Shown here: positions 1 to 6,445 of the stretch, in pieces
Numbering within the stretch: the stretch's first letter is position 1
How the letters are laid out: each line of letters opens with the position of its first letter
Source: Xanthobacter autotrophicus
GTDB lineage: Bacteria > Pseudomonadota > Alphaproteobacteria > Rhizobiales > Xanthobacteraceae
Assembly: GCF_043194295.1 (NCBI RefSeq)
Contig: NZ_JBAFVK010000002.1
Direction: 5' to 3' (one strand)
Length of the DNA: 64,000 nt
The notes under the pieces: model-generated
Told to the model about the DNA's origin: nothing
Seen by the model: only the letters and a program-made list of their open reading frames with translations
Databases searched by the model: none
Position numbers and translations under genes: made by a program

Positions 1-163
1 CGCCGCCTGGTCGAAACGCTCCAGCGAAGGCCGCGACTATCTGGGCCTCAAGCTCGACGATCCGAGCTTCAACGCCCCGATCTACGCCAACCTCTTCGAC
101 GACGAGGACGCTGACACCTTCAGCCTCATCTGGTCCCGCCCCAGCGGACGGCGCGGCGAGTGA
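1..163 (+). CDS. DUF736 family protein, C-terminal part
   Basis: The frame is open from base 2 to a TGA at 161-163 and gives the last 53 residues; the start lies left of the window. The tail has the pattern I associate with DUF736 proteins: a Trp-Ser-Lys segment, SEGRDYLGLKLDDPSF, then an acidic aromatic stretch and a Ser/Arg-rich end. DUF736 proteins have no established biochemical role but are regular passengers of plasmids and conjugative elements, often just before the replication and partition genes, which fits the neighbours here. The call rests on motif memory, not an alignment. Confidence 0.72.
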   Translation, partial: AAWSKRSSEGRDYLGLKLDDPSFNAPIYANLFDDEDADTFSLIWSRPSGRRGE

Positions 164-170
164 GCCGCCC

Positions 171-200
171 AAGGCCCCGGCCGGATCCGGCCGGGGCCTT
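171..200. terminator. Perfect 30-base palindrome, bidirectional terminator candidate
   Basis: Bases 171-200 are self-complementary over their whole length, with 15-base GC-rich arms starting AAGGCCCCGG and a GGATCC centre. The palindrome lies between the end of the DUF736 gene (+) and the end of the XRE gene (-), where a two-way terminator is expected. The AAGG and CCTT ends are not followed by a long T run, so intrinsic termination is inferred from stem strength and position. Confidence 0.7.
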
Positions 201-221
201 CCTAAACCCGGGGTTCACCGG

Positions 222-440
222 TCAGTCGTTGCCGTCGGGCCGCACCAGCTCAACGTGGCTGACCCCCAGCGCCTGAGCCAGCTCGTAGAGGGTGATGACC
301 GTCGGATTGCGCCGGCCACGCTCGAGGCCGCTGATATACTGCTGGCTGAAACCGGAGCGCGCCTCGACATCCTCCTGCGTCAGGCCTTTCTCCTGACGCA
401 GGCGAGCGAAGTTCCGGCCGACCAGCTTGCGCATGTCCAT
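222..440 (-). CDS. XRE-family HTH transcriptional regulator
   Basis: This 72-residue protein is essentially one Cro/C1-type helix-turn-helix domain. Helices 2 and 3 are visible in the stretch GLTQEDVEARSGFSQQYISG, followed by LERGRRNPTVITLYELAQAL. Small stand-alone XRE proteins of this kind usually repress neighbouring transfer or maintenance genes in mobile elements. It is divergent from the RovC-like gene to its right; the AT-rich 441-530 stretch between them has a good promoter for the opposite strand, so this protein may act there. ATG at 438-440 is used; an in-frame ATG two codons later is equally possible. Confidence 0.85.
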   Translation of the reverse strand: MDMRKLVGRNFARLRQEKGLTQEDVEARSGFSQQYISGLERGRRNPTVITLYELAQALGVSHVELVRPDGND

Positions 441-458
441 GCGCAGACGGATCGCAAT

Positions 459-487
459 TTACACACTTTGGGATTATCAACTATAAT
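459..487 (+). promoter_or_regulatory. Sigma-70 type promoter in the divergent regulator region
   Basis: TTACAC at 459-464 and a consensus TATAAT at 482-487 are separated by 17 bases, the optimal spacing, within a stretch much richer in A and T than its surroundings. It would drive the RovC-like gene and perhaps the regulator genes that follow. GATTA at 472-476 and TAATC at 490-494 form an imperfect dyad around the -10, a possible operator for the divergent XRE protein. Confidence 0.6.
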
Positions 488-644
488 ATGTAATCAAGTG
501 ACACTAGCGGGTTAGAGGGCGGCACTCCCTATGCCAATCGACCATCGACCGGCCCCGGGAATGCCCCATCTTGCGGGCTCGCTTCACCATCCGCCGTCGT
601 CTAGAAGGGACGAGGCTGCGCCAGGCATGGAAACGTGGGGTGAC

Positions 645-902
645 ATGACCGACGCGTTTGCAGACACCGCTCCGTCCGCTCCCGAGCTCACCGACTACGA
701 CCGGGGGCATATCAAGCTCTATGCACGCCTGCTCGATGCCACGGCGGATGGCGCCGGCTGGGAGGAGATCGTCTCGGTGCTGTTCGGCATCGACGCGGCT
801 CGGGAGCCCGAACGTGCCCGTCATGTCCATGACGCCCATCTGGCACGGGCCCGATGGGTGGCCTCCAGCGGCTACAAGGATCTCCTCCGCCGTCCCGTCT
901 GA
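645..902 (+). CDS. Short RovC/DUF2285-like DNA-binding protein
   Basis: This predicted 85-residue protein starts at ATG 645, behind a GGGG run; an in-frame ATG at 627 is an alternative. Its C-terminal half (LYARLLDATADGAGW ... GYKDLLR) aligns by eye with the end of the next gene's product (LRTMMLAADGRANGASY ... GGYLKLLR). The two therefore probably share the RovC-type DNA-binding domain, formerly DUF2285. Tandem pairs of such proteins are usual upstream of the AlpA and repA genes of Tn4371-like elements, where they are thought to regulate the element. No direct function is known for this one. Confidence 0.6.
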   Translation: MTDAFADTAPSAPELTDYDRGHIKLYARLLDATADGAGWEEIVSVLFGIDAAREPERARHVHDAHLARARWVASSGYKDLLRRPV

Positions 903-1029
903 CGTTGCGGCGCGTTCGCAGGGGTGATGCCGCAGCCGCATCACGCGATGCTCCGTGGCAGACTTCCCCCAATACCCTCAATCCCTGATTGTCCTTACTC
1001 GACACGCACGCTTGATGCGGAGACGAGTA

Positions 1030-1798
1030 ATGAAGCCCGATACATCGCGCTGGCGAGAAGATGCCAGCTACGTCTATTTCGATGCGCTGTCCGTCGAAGG
1101 CCTCGCCTGGGAATGCCTGCGCCGGGACGAGACCTACCAGGAGCACTACCAGTCCCTCGTGAAGGCCGGCTCGGATGCCGACCCGCTCCCCCGGGAGGTG
1201 GAGCAACGCTGGGGGCTGCGATTTCGCCGCGCGGCCATCTCTCTCCGCCGTGGAACAGAACGTCCCGTGGTCGCCGGTTGTCGATCCGGCCATCGTGCTT
1301 CTCGCCCAACAGCCCGCGTTTCTTCCGGGCGCGCCCAACGTGTCGTTCGGCGGCATGGTTGCGCCGCGGGATAGCACCGAGGGCCGATACTGGGTCCATG
1401 GTCCGGCACCTCATGCCGCGCAGGTGCTGGTTCTAACCGGGACACGCCCCAACGCGCCGCTGGCGGCATTGATCCCGCTGGACGCGGACACGATTGGGCG
1501 GGTGGAGGCCTTGACCCGCTTCTGGCGCACTGTCGAGGGTCGGTCGGTGATCCCCGACACCCGCATCACCGCGCAGCAGCGTGGCCGGCTGCGCACCATG
1601 ATGCTGGCGGCCGATGGTCGGGCGAACGGCGCCAGCTATCGCGACATCGCCATGGTCCTTTACAGCCACGAGCGCGTCGCGTCCGAGCCCTGGAAAACCT
1701 CGGCGCTGCGCGACAAGGTCATCGGCCTCGTCAAAGGCGGCCTCGCCATGATCGGCGGCGGCTATCTCAAGCTCCTGCGTCATCGAAGAAGACCATAG
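1030..1798 (+). pseudogene. TR-like plus RovC/DUF2285 regulator, split by a frameshift
   Basis: The first frame starts at ATG 1030 behind a GGAG and reads MKPDTSRWREDASYVYFD to RWGLRF near 1223, a typical TR-like N-terminus of mobile-element regulators. It then runs out of homologous-looking sequence and stops at 1374. The remainder (VDPAIVLLA onward, with a RovC/DUF2285 C-terminus such as GASYRDIAMVLYSHERVA) lies in the next frame and ends at 1798. Removing one T from the TTT at about 1221-1223 joins the halves smoothly as RWGLRFAARPS. The gene is therefore probably inactivated by a one-base insertion, unless this is a sequencing error or two coupled genes. Confidence 0.65.
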
Positions 1799-1938
1799 CC
1801 GCATCGCCGGCATGCTGAGGGTGGGGATTTTCGCCCCCCTCAACTTCCCCATCCCCCTCGACGGCTGCCCTTCGCCACCGTGATCGCCATTCGCCGCTGA
1901 TGACCAGCGGCCCGAGATCGCCCGCGGAGGCCTGATCC

Positions 1939-2220
1939 ATGCGACCCGATGCTGCCACGTTCCCACCGCGCTACCTGCGCACCAAGGAAGCCGCCGTCTT
2001 CCTCAGCCTGTCCGCCCGCACGCTCGAGAAGCACCGCACCTACGGGACCGGCCCCGCCTATCGCAAGCTCGGCGGCCGCGTTGTCTATGCCATCGAGGAT
2101 CTGCAGGCCTGGGTCGCCCGTGGCGCCGTCACCTCCACCTCCGATCCGCGCGGCTGCGTCCTGCCGGCCAAGCGACAGGGCCTGCCCGGCGTTGTCGAGC
2201 CCCGCCGCTTCGCACGCTGA
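1939..2220 (+). CDS. AlpA/excisionase-like HTH protein
   Basis: This 93-residue protein starts at ATG 1939 behind a GGAGG. The N-terminal 55 residues read as a MerR-type winged helix of the AlpA/excisionase kind: YLRTKEAAVFLSLSARTLEK for the helix-turn-helix, then KLGGRVVYAIEDLQAWVAR for the wing and last helix. Such proteins bind near element ends or promoters and regulate excision or replication. It sits 15 bases before repA, as is usual in Tn4371-like elements. The Arg/Pro-rich tail after residue 65 has no recognisable domain. Confidence 0.8.
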   Translation: MRPDAATFPPRYLRTKEAAVFLSLSARTLEKHRTYGTGPAYRKLGGRVVYAIEDLQAWVARGAVTSTSDPRGCVLPAKRQGLPGVVEPRRFAR

Positions 2221-2235
2221 TCGGAACCCTTCTCC

Positions 2236-3390
2236 ATGGCGGCGCGGCATCGCTCCCAGCCGGAGCGCGGACAGCTCGATCTGTTTCGCGCGCTTCCCGG
2301 CGCGTTCGCGCCACGAGATGCGCAGGATCTCATGGCCTATCCCTTCTTCTCCCTCTCCAAGACCCATCGTATCGCCCCCATCGATTTTGCCGCCGGCGAT
2401 GTCTCCATCCGGGTCGAGGCCGTGCCTGATCACGGCATGGCGACCATCTGGGACGCCGACATCCTGATCTGGGCGGCGAGCCAGATCGTGGAGGCCCGCG
2501 ACGCCGGCCTGCGCACGTCGCGTTTCATGGTCGCCACCCCCTACGAAATCCTCAGGTTCGTGGGGCGGGGCACCTCGCTCCGGGACTACCAGCGCCTCAA
2601 AGCTGCACTCGACCGGCTGCAGTCCACCACCGTGTCCACCTCGATCCGCCAGCCGGCCGAGGGACGGCGCCATCGCTTCTCCTGGATCAACGAGTGGAAG
2701 GAGCGCACCGACCGGGACGGCAGGCCCGCGGGAATCGAGCTCATCGTCCCCGACTGGTTCTATTGCGCCATCGTGGAGGACGCCCTCGTCCTCACCATCG
2801 ACCGGGCGTATTTCGAGCTGACCGGCGGGCTCGATCGCTGGCTCTACCGGCTGGTGCGCAAGCACGGCGGCCGCCAGCACGCCGGCTGGCGCTTCGATTT
2901 CCGCCACCTCTACTTGAAGTCTGGCAGCCTCTCGCCCTTCAAGCGCTTCGCCTTTGAGCTGCGGGACATCATCCGCCGCCAGCCGCTGCCCGGCTACACC
3001 CTGTTCCTGGAATTTGACGCGGGTTCGCGCACGCTGCTCGCCTTCGAGCCCGCCTGTGGACAGCCTGTGAATCCCTTCGTGCCATCGGGAACCCGGTGCC
3101 ACGTGCCATCGGGAACCGGCTCCTCGTGCTTTCGGGAACCCAAACCGGGGTTAACCCCAAGTCCGAAAAGGCAAAATCGCGCTCCTAACTTAGACTCTAA
3201 CATAGAGTCTAACTTTAAGAGGCGCGCAGGCGATGTGGATAACTGCGCTCAACAGGTCAAAGATCTGGCGCATCCGCGCACTTCTGAAGATGAGTGCCTT
3301 CCGTCTTTCCGTAAAGATGGGTTTCCAGCGCCAGAACCTCTTCCCGCAGCCGATCTGCCTCCCGCGAGCCCATTGGGAGGCCGTCGATGA
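2236..3390 (+). CDS. repA: Plasmid-type replication initiator RepA
   Basis: This 384-residue protein matches my memory of the RPA/RepA initiator family of broad-host-range elements. Markers include QLDLFRALPGAFAPRDAQDL, MAYPFFSLSKTHRIAPIDF, a winged-helix core around TPYEILRFVGRGTSLRDYQR, and WLYRLVRKHGGRQ. Such initiators let an excised element replicate as a plasmid. The last 100 residues are low-complexity, because the DNA there carries three iteron-like repeats (3078-3140) and a long inverted repeat (3190-3212), a candidate origin inside the gene. The stop overlaps the parA start (ATGA), so repA, parA and the next genes are translationally coupled. Confidence 0.88.
   Translation: MAARHRSQPERGQLDLFRALPGAFAPRDAQDLMAYPFFSLSKTHRIAPIDFAAGDVSIRVEAVPDHGMATIWDADILIWAASQIVEARDAGLRTSRFMVATPYEILRFVGRGTSLRDYQRLKAALDRLQSTTVSTSIRQPAEGRRHRFSWINEWKERTDRDGRPAGIELIVPDWFYCAIVEDALVLTIDRAYFELTGGLDRWLYRLVRKHGGRQHAGWRFDFRHLYLKSGSLSPFKRFAFELRDIIRRQPLPGYTLFLEFDAGSRTLLAFEPACGQPVNPFVPSGTRCHVPSGTGSSCFREPKPGLTPSPKRQNRAPNLDSNIESNFKRRAGDVDNCAQQVKDLAHPRTSEDECLPSFRKDGFPAPEPLPAADLPPASPLGGRR
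3078..3140 (+). repeat. Three iteron-like direct repeats inside repA
   Basis: CGTGCCATCGGGAACC occurs exactly at 3078-3093 and 3102-3117. A third copy at 3125-3140 has two changes (CGTGCTTTCGGGAACC). The start-to-start spacings are 24 and 23 bases, about two helical turns, as expected for initiator-binding iterons. The copies encode the low-complexity PSGT-containing tail of RepA. Binding by RepA is inferred from arrangement and position. Confidence 0.6.
3190..3212. repeat. 10-base inverted repeat in an AT-rich stretch of repA
   Basis: TTAGACTCTA and TAGAGTCTAA are perfect complements separated by ACA. The surrounding 3178-3222 bases are the most AT-rich part of the gene and lie just after the three iteron-like repeats. 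Together they look like the melting region of an origin of replication, or a site for a protein that controls repA-parA expression. Confidence 0.5.
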
Positions 3391-4040
3391 TCGTCGCGCT
3401 GCTCAATCAGAAGGGTGGCGTCGGCAAGACGACGCTTGCCCTGCACCTTGCCGGCGCCTGGGCGAGCCGCGGTCAGCGCGTCACGCTGATCGATGCGGAC
3501 CCCCAGGGCTCGGCACTGGACTGGTCGCAGCAACGCAGCCGCGAGGGCCTGCCACGCCTGTTCGGCGTTGTCGGCCTCGCCCGTGACACGCTCCATCGGG
3601 AGGCCCCCGAGTTGGCGCGCGATGCCGACCATGTGGTCATCGACGGGCCTCCCCGTGTCGCTGCCCTCATGCGCTCCGCGCTCCTCGCTGCCGACCTGGT
3701 GCTGATCCCCGTGCAGCCTTCGCCGCTCGACGGCTGGGCCTCCGCCGAGATGCTGGCCCTCCTCAGCGAGGCCCGCATCTACCGGCCGGAACTTGCCGCG
3801 CGGTTCGTGCTGAACCGCTGCGGCGCCCGCACGGTGCTTGCCCGCGAGACCGCCGAGACGCTGGCGGATCATGATCCGCCCGTGCTCGCGACCACCATCG
3901 GCCAGCGCGTCGCCTTCGCCATGTCGGCGCAGTCCGGGCGGCTCGTCAGCGAGCTCAATGCCGACGGGCCGGCGGTGCGGGAGATTGCGGCACTCGCCGC
4001 GGAGATCCTCGCTCTTCCCGCTGGCGGGACCAAGCCATGA
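3387..4040 (+). CDS. parA: ParA-family partition ATPase
   Basis: This 217-residue protein is a short ParA of the type without an N-terminal DNA-binding domain. The deviant Walker A motif KGGVGKTT lies at residues 9-16, the Walker A' region is IDADPQGSALDW, and the Walker B region is VVIDGPP. These ATPases form patterns on the nucleoid and pull plasmid DNA to opposite cell halves. The gene overlaps repA by four bases and the next small ribbon-helix-helix gene by four bases, so the two form a partition module that would stabilise the replicating excised element. Confidence 0.92.
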   Translation: MIVALLNQKGGVGKTTLALHLAGAWASRGQRVTLIDADPQGSALDWSQQRSREGLPRLFGVVGLARDTLHREAPELARDADHVVIDGPPRVAALMRSALLAADLVLIPVQPSPLDGWASAEMLALLSEARIYRPELAARFVLNRCGARTVLARETAETLADHDPPVLATTIGQRVAFAMSAQSGRLVSELNADGPAVREIAALAAEILALPAGGTKP

Positions 4041-4291
4041 ACGAACGCCCGAACCGGCGGGGCTTCGCCGCCCGGCCCGCCGATGCCGAGCAATGGGTGA
4101 AGGCTACGGAGCCAAGGCCCGCGAGCGATGGAAACGCCGGCGGCTTCACCGCGCGGCTCACCATCGATGTCACGCCCGACTTGCGCGGGCGGATCAAGAT
4201 CGCCGCCTTCGGCCGTGGCCAGACCGTCGCCGACATGCTCCGCGACCTCCTCGCCCGTGAGTTTCCCTCGACCCCAGGAGATGCGTCATGA
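4037..4291 (+). CDS. Small ribbon-helix-helix partner of ParA
   Basis: This 84-residue protein has a disordered, charged N-terminus and a C-terminal segment reading FTARLTIDVTPDLRGRIKIA then GQTVADMLRDLLAREF, the strand-helix-helix pattern of ParG/Arc-type DNA-binding proteins. The position directly after parA, with ATGA overlaps on both sides, points to the centromere-binding partition partner. No classical ParB is present nearby, which supports this assignment. The exact family is an inference from pattern and context. Confidence 0.72.
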   Translation: MNERPNRRGFAARPADAEQWVKATEPRPASDGNAGGFTARLTIDVTPDLRGRIKIAAFGRGQTVADMLRDLLAREFPSTPGDAS

Positions 4292-4818
4292 CCGGCCCGT
4301 CCGTGTCGTCCCCCATTCCCCGAGCTGTTGCCCCAGCGCCGACCTCACCGACTTCAGACCCGTTCACCCATGTGGAGCTGACCTGGATCGAGAGGCGGAT
4401 CGAGAACTGGATCCGCTTCGGCCGCCCAGCTCATGCGCAGATCCTCGACCGCAGCCGGCGCATCGTCTCATTCGCGCCGGGCAGCATCTTTGCCTTCGTG
4501 CGCTGGGCGTCGAACGACTTCGGCACCGTGGTCTCGCGCATCGACGTCGTGCGCGCCGTCGCGGAGGGCGAGGCCTACCAGACGCTGCCCTTCGTGCGTC
4601 CAGGCGGAGAAATCCTGCTGCGCGCCGACGGCTGGCCGAAGGTCGAGAAGGTGCTCCAGCATATCGATTCCGTCGAGGCCATCGGCGTCAACGGCGCGGA
4701 TGCCGCCCCCGACCACTGGCGGCACGTCCACAACCGCCTGATCGCTGGCCACATGCCCCGCGCCTACACGTTGGAGCGCCATCAGGCGTGGCTCAAGCGG
4801 CGGGAGTGCGAAGAATGA
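4288..4818 (+). CDS. DUF2840 family protein
   Basis: This 176-residue protein is encoded in the tight repA-parA-traF row with four-base overlaps at both ends. Its central part (HVELTWIERRIENWIRFGRP ... GSIFAFVRWASNDFGT ... AIGVNGADAAPDHWRHVHNR) matches what I remember of DUF2840, found almost only between parA and traF in Tn4371-like elements. The function is unknown. It has no signal peptide or membrane segment, so it probably acts in the cytoplasm with the partition or transfer genes. Confidence 0.8.
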   Translation: MTGPSVSSPIPRAVAPAPTSPTSDPFTHVELTWIERRIENWIRFGRPAHAQILDRSRRIVSFAPGSIFAFVRWASNDFGTVVSRIDVVRAVAEGEAYQTLPFVRPGGEILLRADGWPKVEKVLQHIDSVEAIGVNGADAAPDHWRHVHNRLIAGHMPRAYTLERHQAWLKRRECEE

Positions 4819-5360
4819 CCCGCTTCGGCTATGTGATGGTGACGTATTTCTCGGTGATGGGCGCTGGTGCCGCCGCGTTCGTTCCGACACCGCTCAAGCT
4901 GGTCTGGAACGTCTCAGCCAGCGCGCCCGTCGGCCTCTACGCTATCGAGCCCGCGCGCAGATTCGATGTCACGGACCTACTGGCCGTCAGGCCGCCGGCG
5001 GCGCTCGCCCGCTTCATGGCGGAGCGCGGCTATGTGGGAGCCGGCGTCCCATTGGTGAAGCGCGTGGCGGCGCTTCCCGGGCAGGAGGTCTGCCGCAGGG
5101 ACGGTATCATCACCGTCGATGGCGTGGCTTACGGCGAGGCGCTGGAGCGCGACCGCATGGGTCGGCCACTGCCGGTCTGGCGCGGATGCCGTCGCATCGC
5201 TCACGGTGAGCTCTTCCTCATGAATTTCGACGTGCCGGACAGCCTCGACGGGCGGTATTTCGGCCCACTGCCCGCCAGCACTGTGATCGGCCGCGCCGTG
5301 CCGCTCTACACCGACGAGGCCGGCGACGGGCACTTCGTCTGGCGTGCGCCTACGCGCTGA
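4815..5360 (+). CDS. traF: TraF-type S26 signal peptidase
   Basis: This 181-residue protein has one N-terminal membrane segment (residues 5-25) and the S26 protease layout. The likely nucleophile is Ser37 in SAPVGLY and the general base Lys82 in KRVAALPG. TraF of RP4-like systems trims and helps to cyclise the TrbC pilin, and trbC is present at 19.7 kb. The start at ATG 4815 overlaps the DUF2840 stop. The length is typical for TraF. Confidence 0.9.
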   Translation: MTRFGYVMVTYFSVMGAGAAAFVPTPLKLVWNVSASAPVGLYAIEPARRFDVTDLLAVRPPAALARFMAERGYVGAGVPLVKRVAALPGQEVCRRDGIITVDGVAYGEALERDRMGRPLPVWRGCRRIAHGELFLMNFDVPDSLDGRYFGPLPASTVIGRAVPLYTDEAGDGHFVWRAPTR

Positions 5361-5404
5361 GCGCGACCGAACAACCTCACCACCATCAGCTCCGAGAGGC
5401 CGTC

Positions 5405-6202
5405 ATGCTGCAGACGGATCCGTTCCTGCGTGTCCCCATCCTCGTGCTCGTCTCGATGCGAGCGCACGCCCGTCGCCACGCAGTCGTCTTTGTTCTCCTT
5501 TCCGGAGTGCCTTTCGGCTGGTCGACTGCTGTCCTCACGGCGGAGGCTCCCGCGACCCAGAAGTTGTCGTCACCGGCCGATCGCTACGCCGATTTCATCA
5601 CGGAGGCTGCGGAGCGCTTCGACATTCCCGCAGGCTGGATCCGGTCCGTGCTGCGCGCCGAAAGTGACGGCGACGCGCGCTCGACCTCGCCCAAAGGCGC
5701 CATGGGGCTGATGCAGATCATGCCGCAAACCTGGGCCGAGCTGCGCGTCCACTATGGCCTCGGCGATGACCCCTACGACCCGCACGACAACATCATGGCG
5801 GGCGCGGCCTACCTGCGGGAGCTGTTCGATCGCTACGGCCATCCTGGCTTCCTTGCCGCCTACAACGCGGGGCCCAGCCGCTATGAAGCGTCCCGGAAGG
5901 GACGGACCCTGCCTCAGGAAACGCGCACCTACGTCGAAGCGCTCGCGCCCGTCATCGCGCCCGACGACGCCGGCGCGGATGCCTCCAGAGTGTCCGCCGC
6001 GCCGCAGCCGGAGCAGCCATCGTGGGCTCGCGCTCCGATCTTCATTCTGCCACCAGCCCGCACGTCCACGACCGTTCCGGCACCCCGGGAGCGCTTGCCG
6101 GCAGAAGCGACTGCGACGTCTGCGGTGCGCGATGTCTCTGCCATCGTCCCGCCATCGACCGGCTTGTTCGTCACACGACCGGGCACGGGAGGTGCGCGAT
6201 GA
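5405..6202 (+). CDS. Conjugation lytic transglycosylase (VirB1-like)
   Basis: This 265-residue protein has a hydrophobic export segment near residues 25-45 and an SLT domain at about 58-175. The catalytic glutamate is Glu86 in LRAESDGDA, with the hallmark GAMGLMQIMPQTW and AYNAGPSRYE motifs. It would cut peptidoglycan locally so that the Trb channel can cross the periplasm. A GAGAGG-like ribosome site precedes ATG 5405; Met18 is a second possible start with a cleaner signal peptide. The Pro/Ala-rich tail after residue 185 is probably disordered. Confidence 0.9.
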   Translation: MLQTDPFLRVPILVLVSMRAHARRHAVVFVLLSGVPFGWSTAVLTAEAPATQKLSSPADRYADFITEAAERFDIPAGWIRSVLRAESDGDARSTSPKGAMGLMQIMPQTWAELRVHYGLGDDPYDPHDNIMAGAAYLRELFDRYGHPGFLAAYNAGPSRYEASRKGRTLPQETRTYVEALAPVIAPDDAGADASRVSAAPQPEQPSWARAPIFILPPARTSTTVPAPRERLPAEATATSAVRDVSAIVPPSTGLFVTRPGTGGAR

Positions 6203-6302
6203 TCGCCTCAGCCCCCATTCGTGCCTTCTCGGGCTGCGTCGCGTCAGGGCGAAGGCAGGACGGGAAGGCGGGTACCCCAACCGTTCGATGGCGAGATAAA
6301 AG

Positions 6303-6371
6303 GGCGCAAGGTGCGCTTCGGTCGGGCGGTTGTTTTTGTTTGGGAATTTCCGGCGCTTCGCACCTTGCGCC
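6303..6371. other. Candidate origin of transfer (oriT)
   Basis: GGCGCAAGGTGCG at 6303-6315 and its exact complement CGCACCTTGCGCC at 6359-6371 form a 13-base inverted repeat around a 43-base spacer with a T-rich core (TTGTTTTTGTTTGGG). A partial third copy, CGCACCTTGCG, is at 6425-6435. The gap 6203-6445 lies between the transglycosylase and relaxase genes and has no other function. A long inverted repeat directly before the relaxase gene is where an oriT is expected. The nick site cannot be read from sequence alone. Confidence 0.6.
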
Positions 6372-6445
6372 TCCTACTGGCAACTTGTCATCGTTGCTCA
6401 AGTCTCTGGTTTTGTTGGTCTCCTCGCACCTTGCGGAGGCGAGCC

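Noticed and set aside
1840..3102. 420-codon open frame opposite the AlpA and repA genes
   Set aside because: It runs across two well-supported genes on the other strand and shows no protein-like features.
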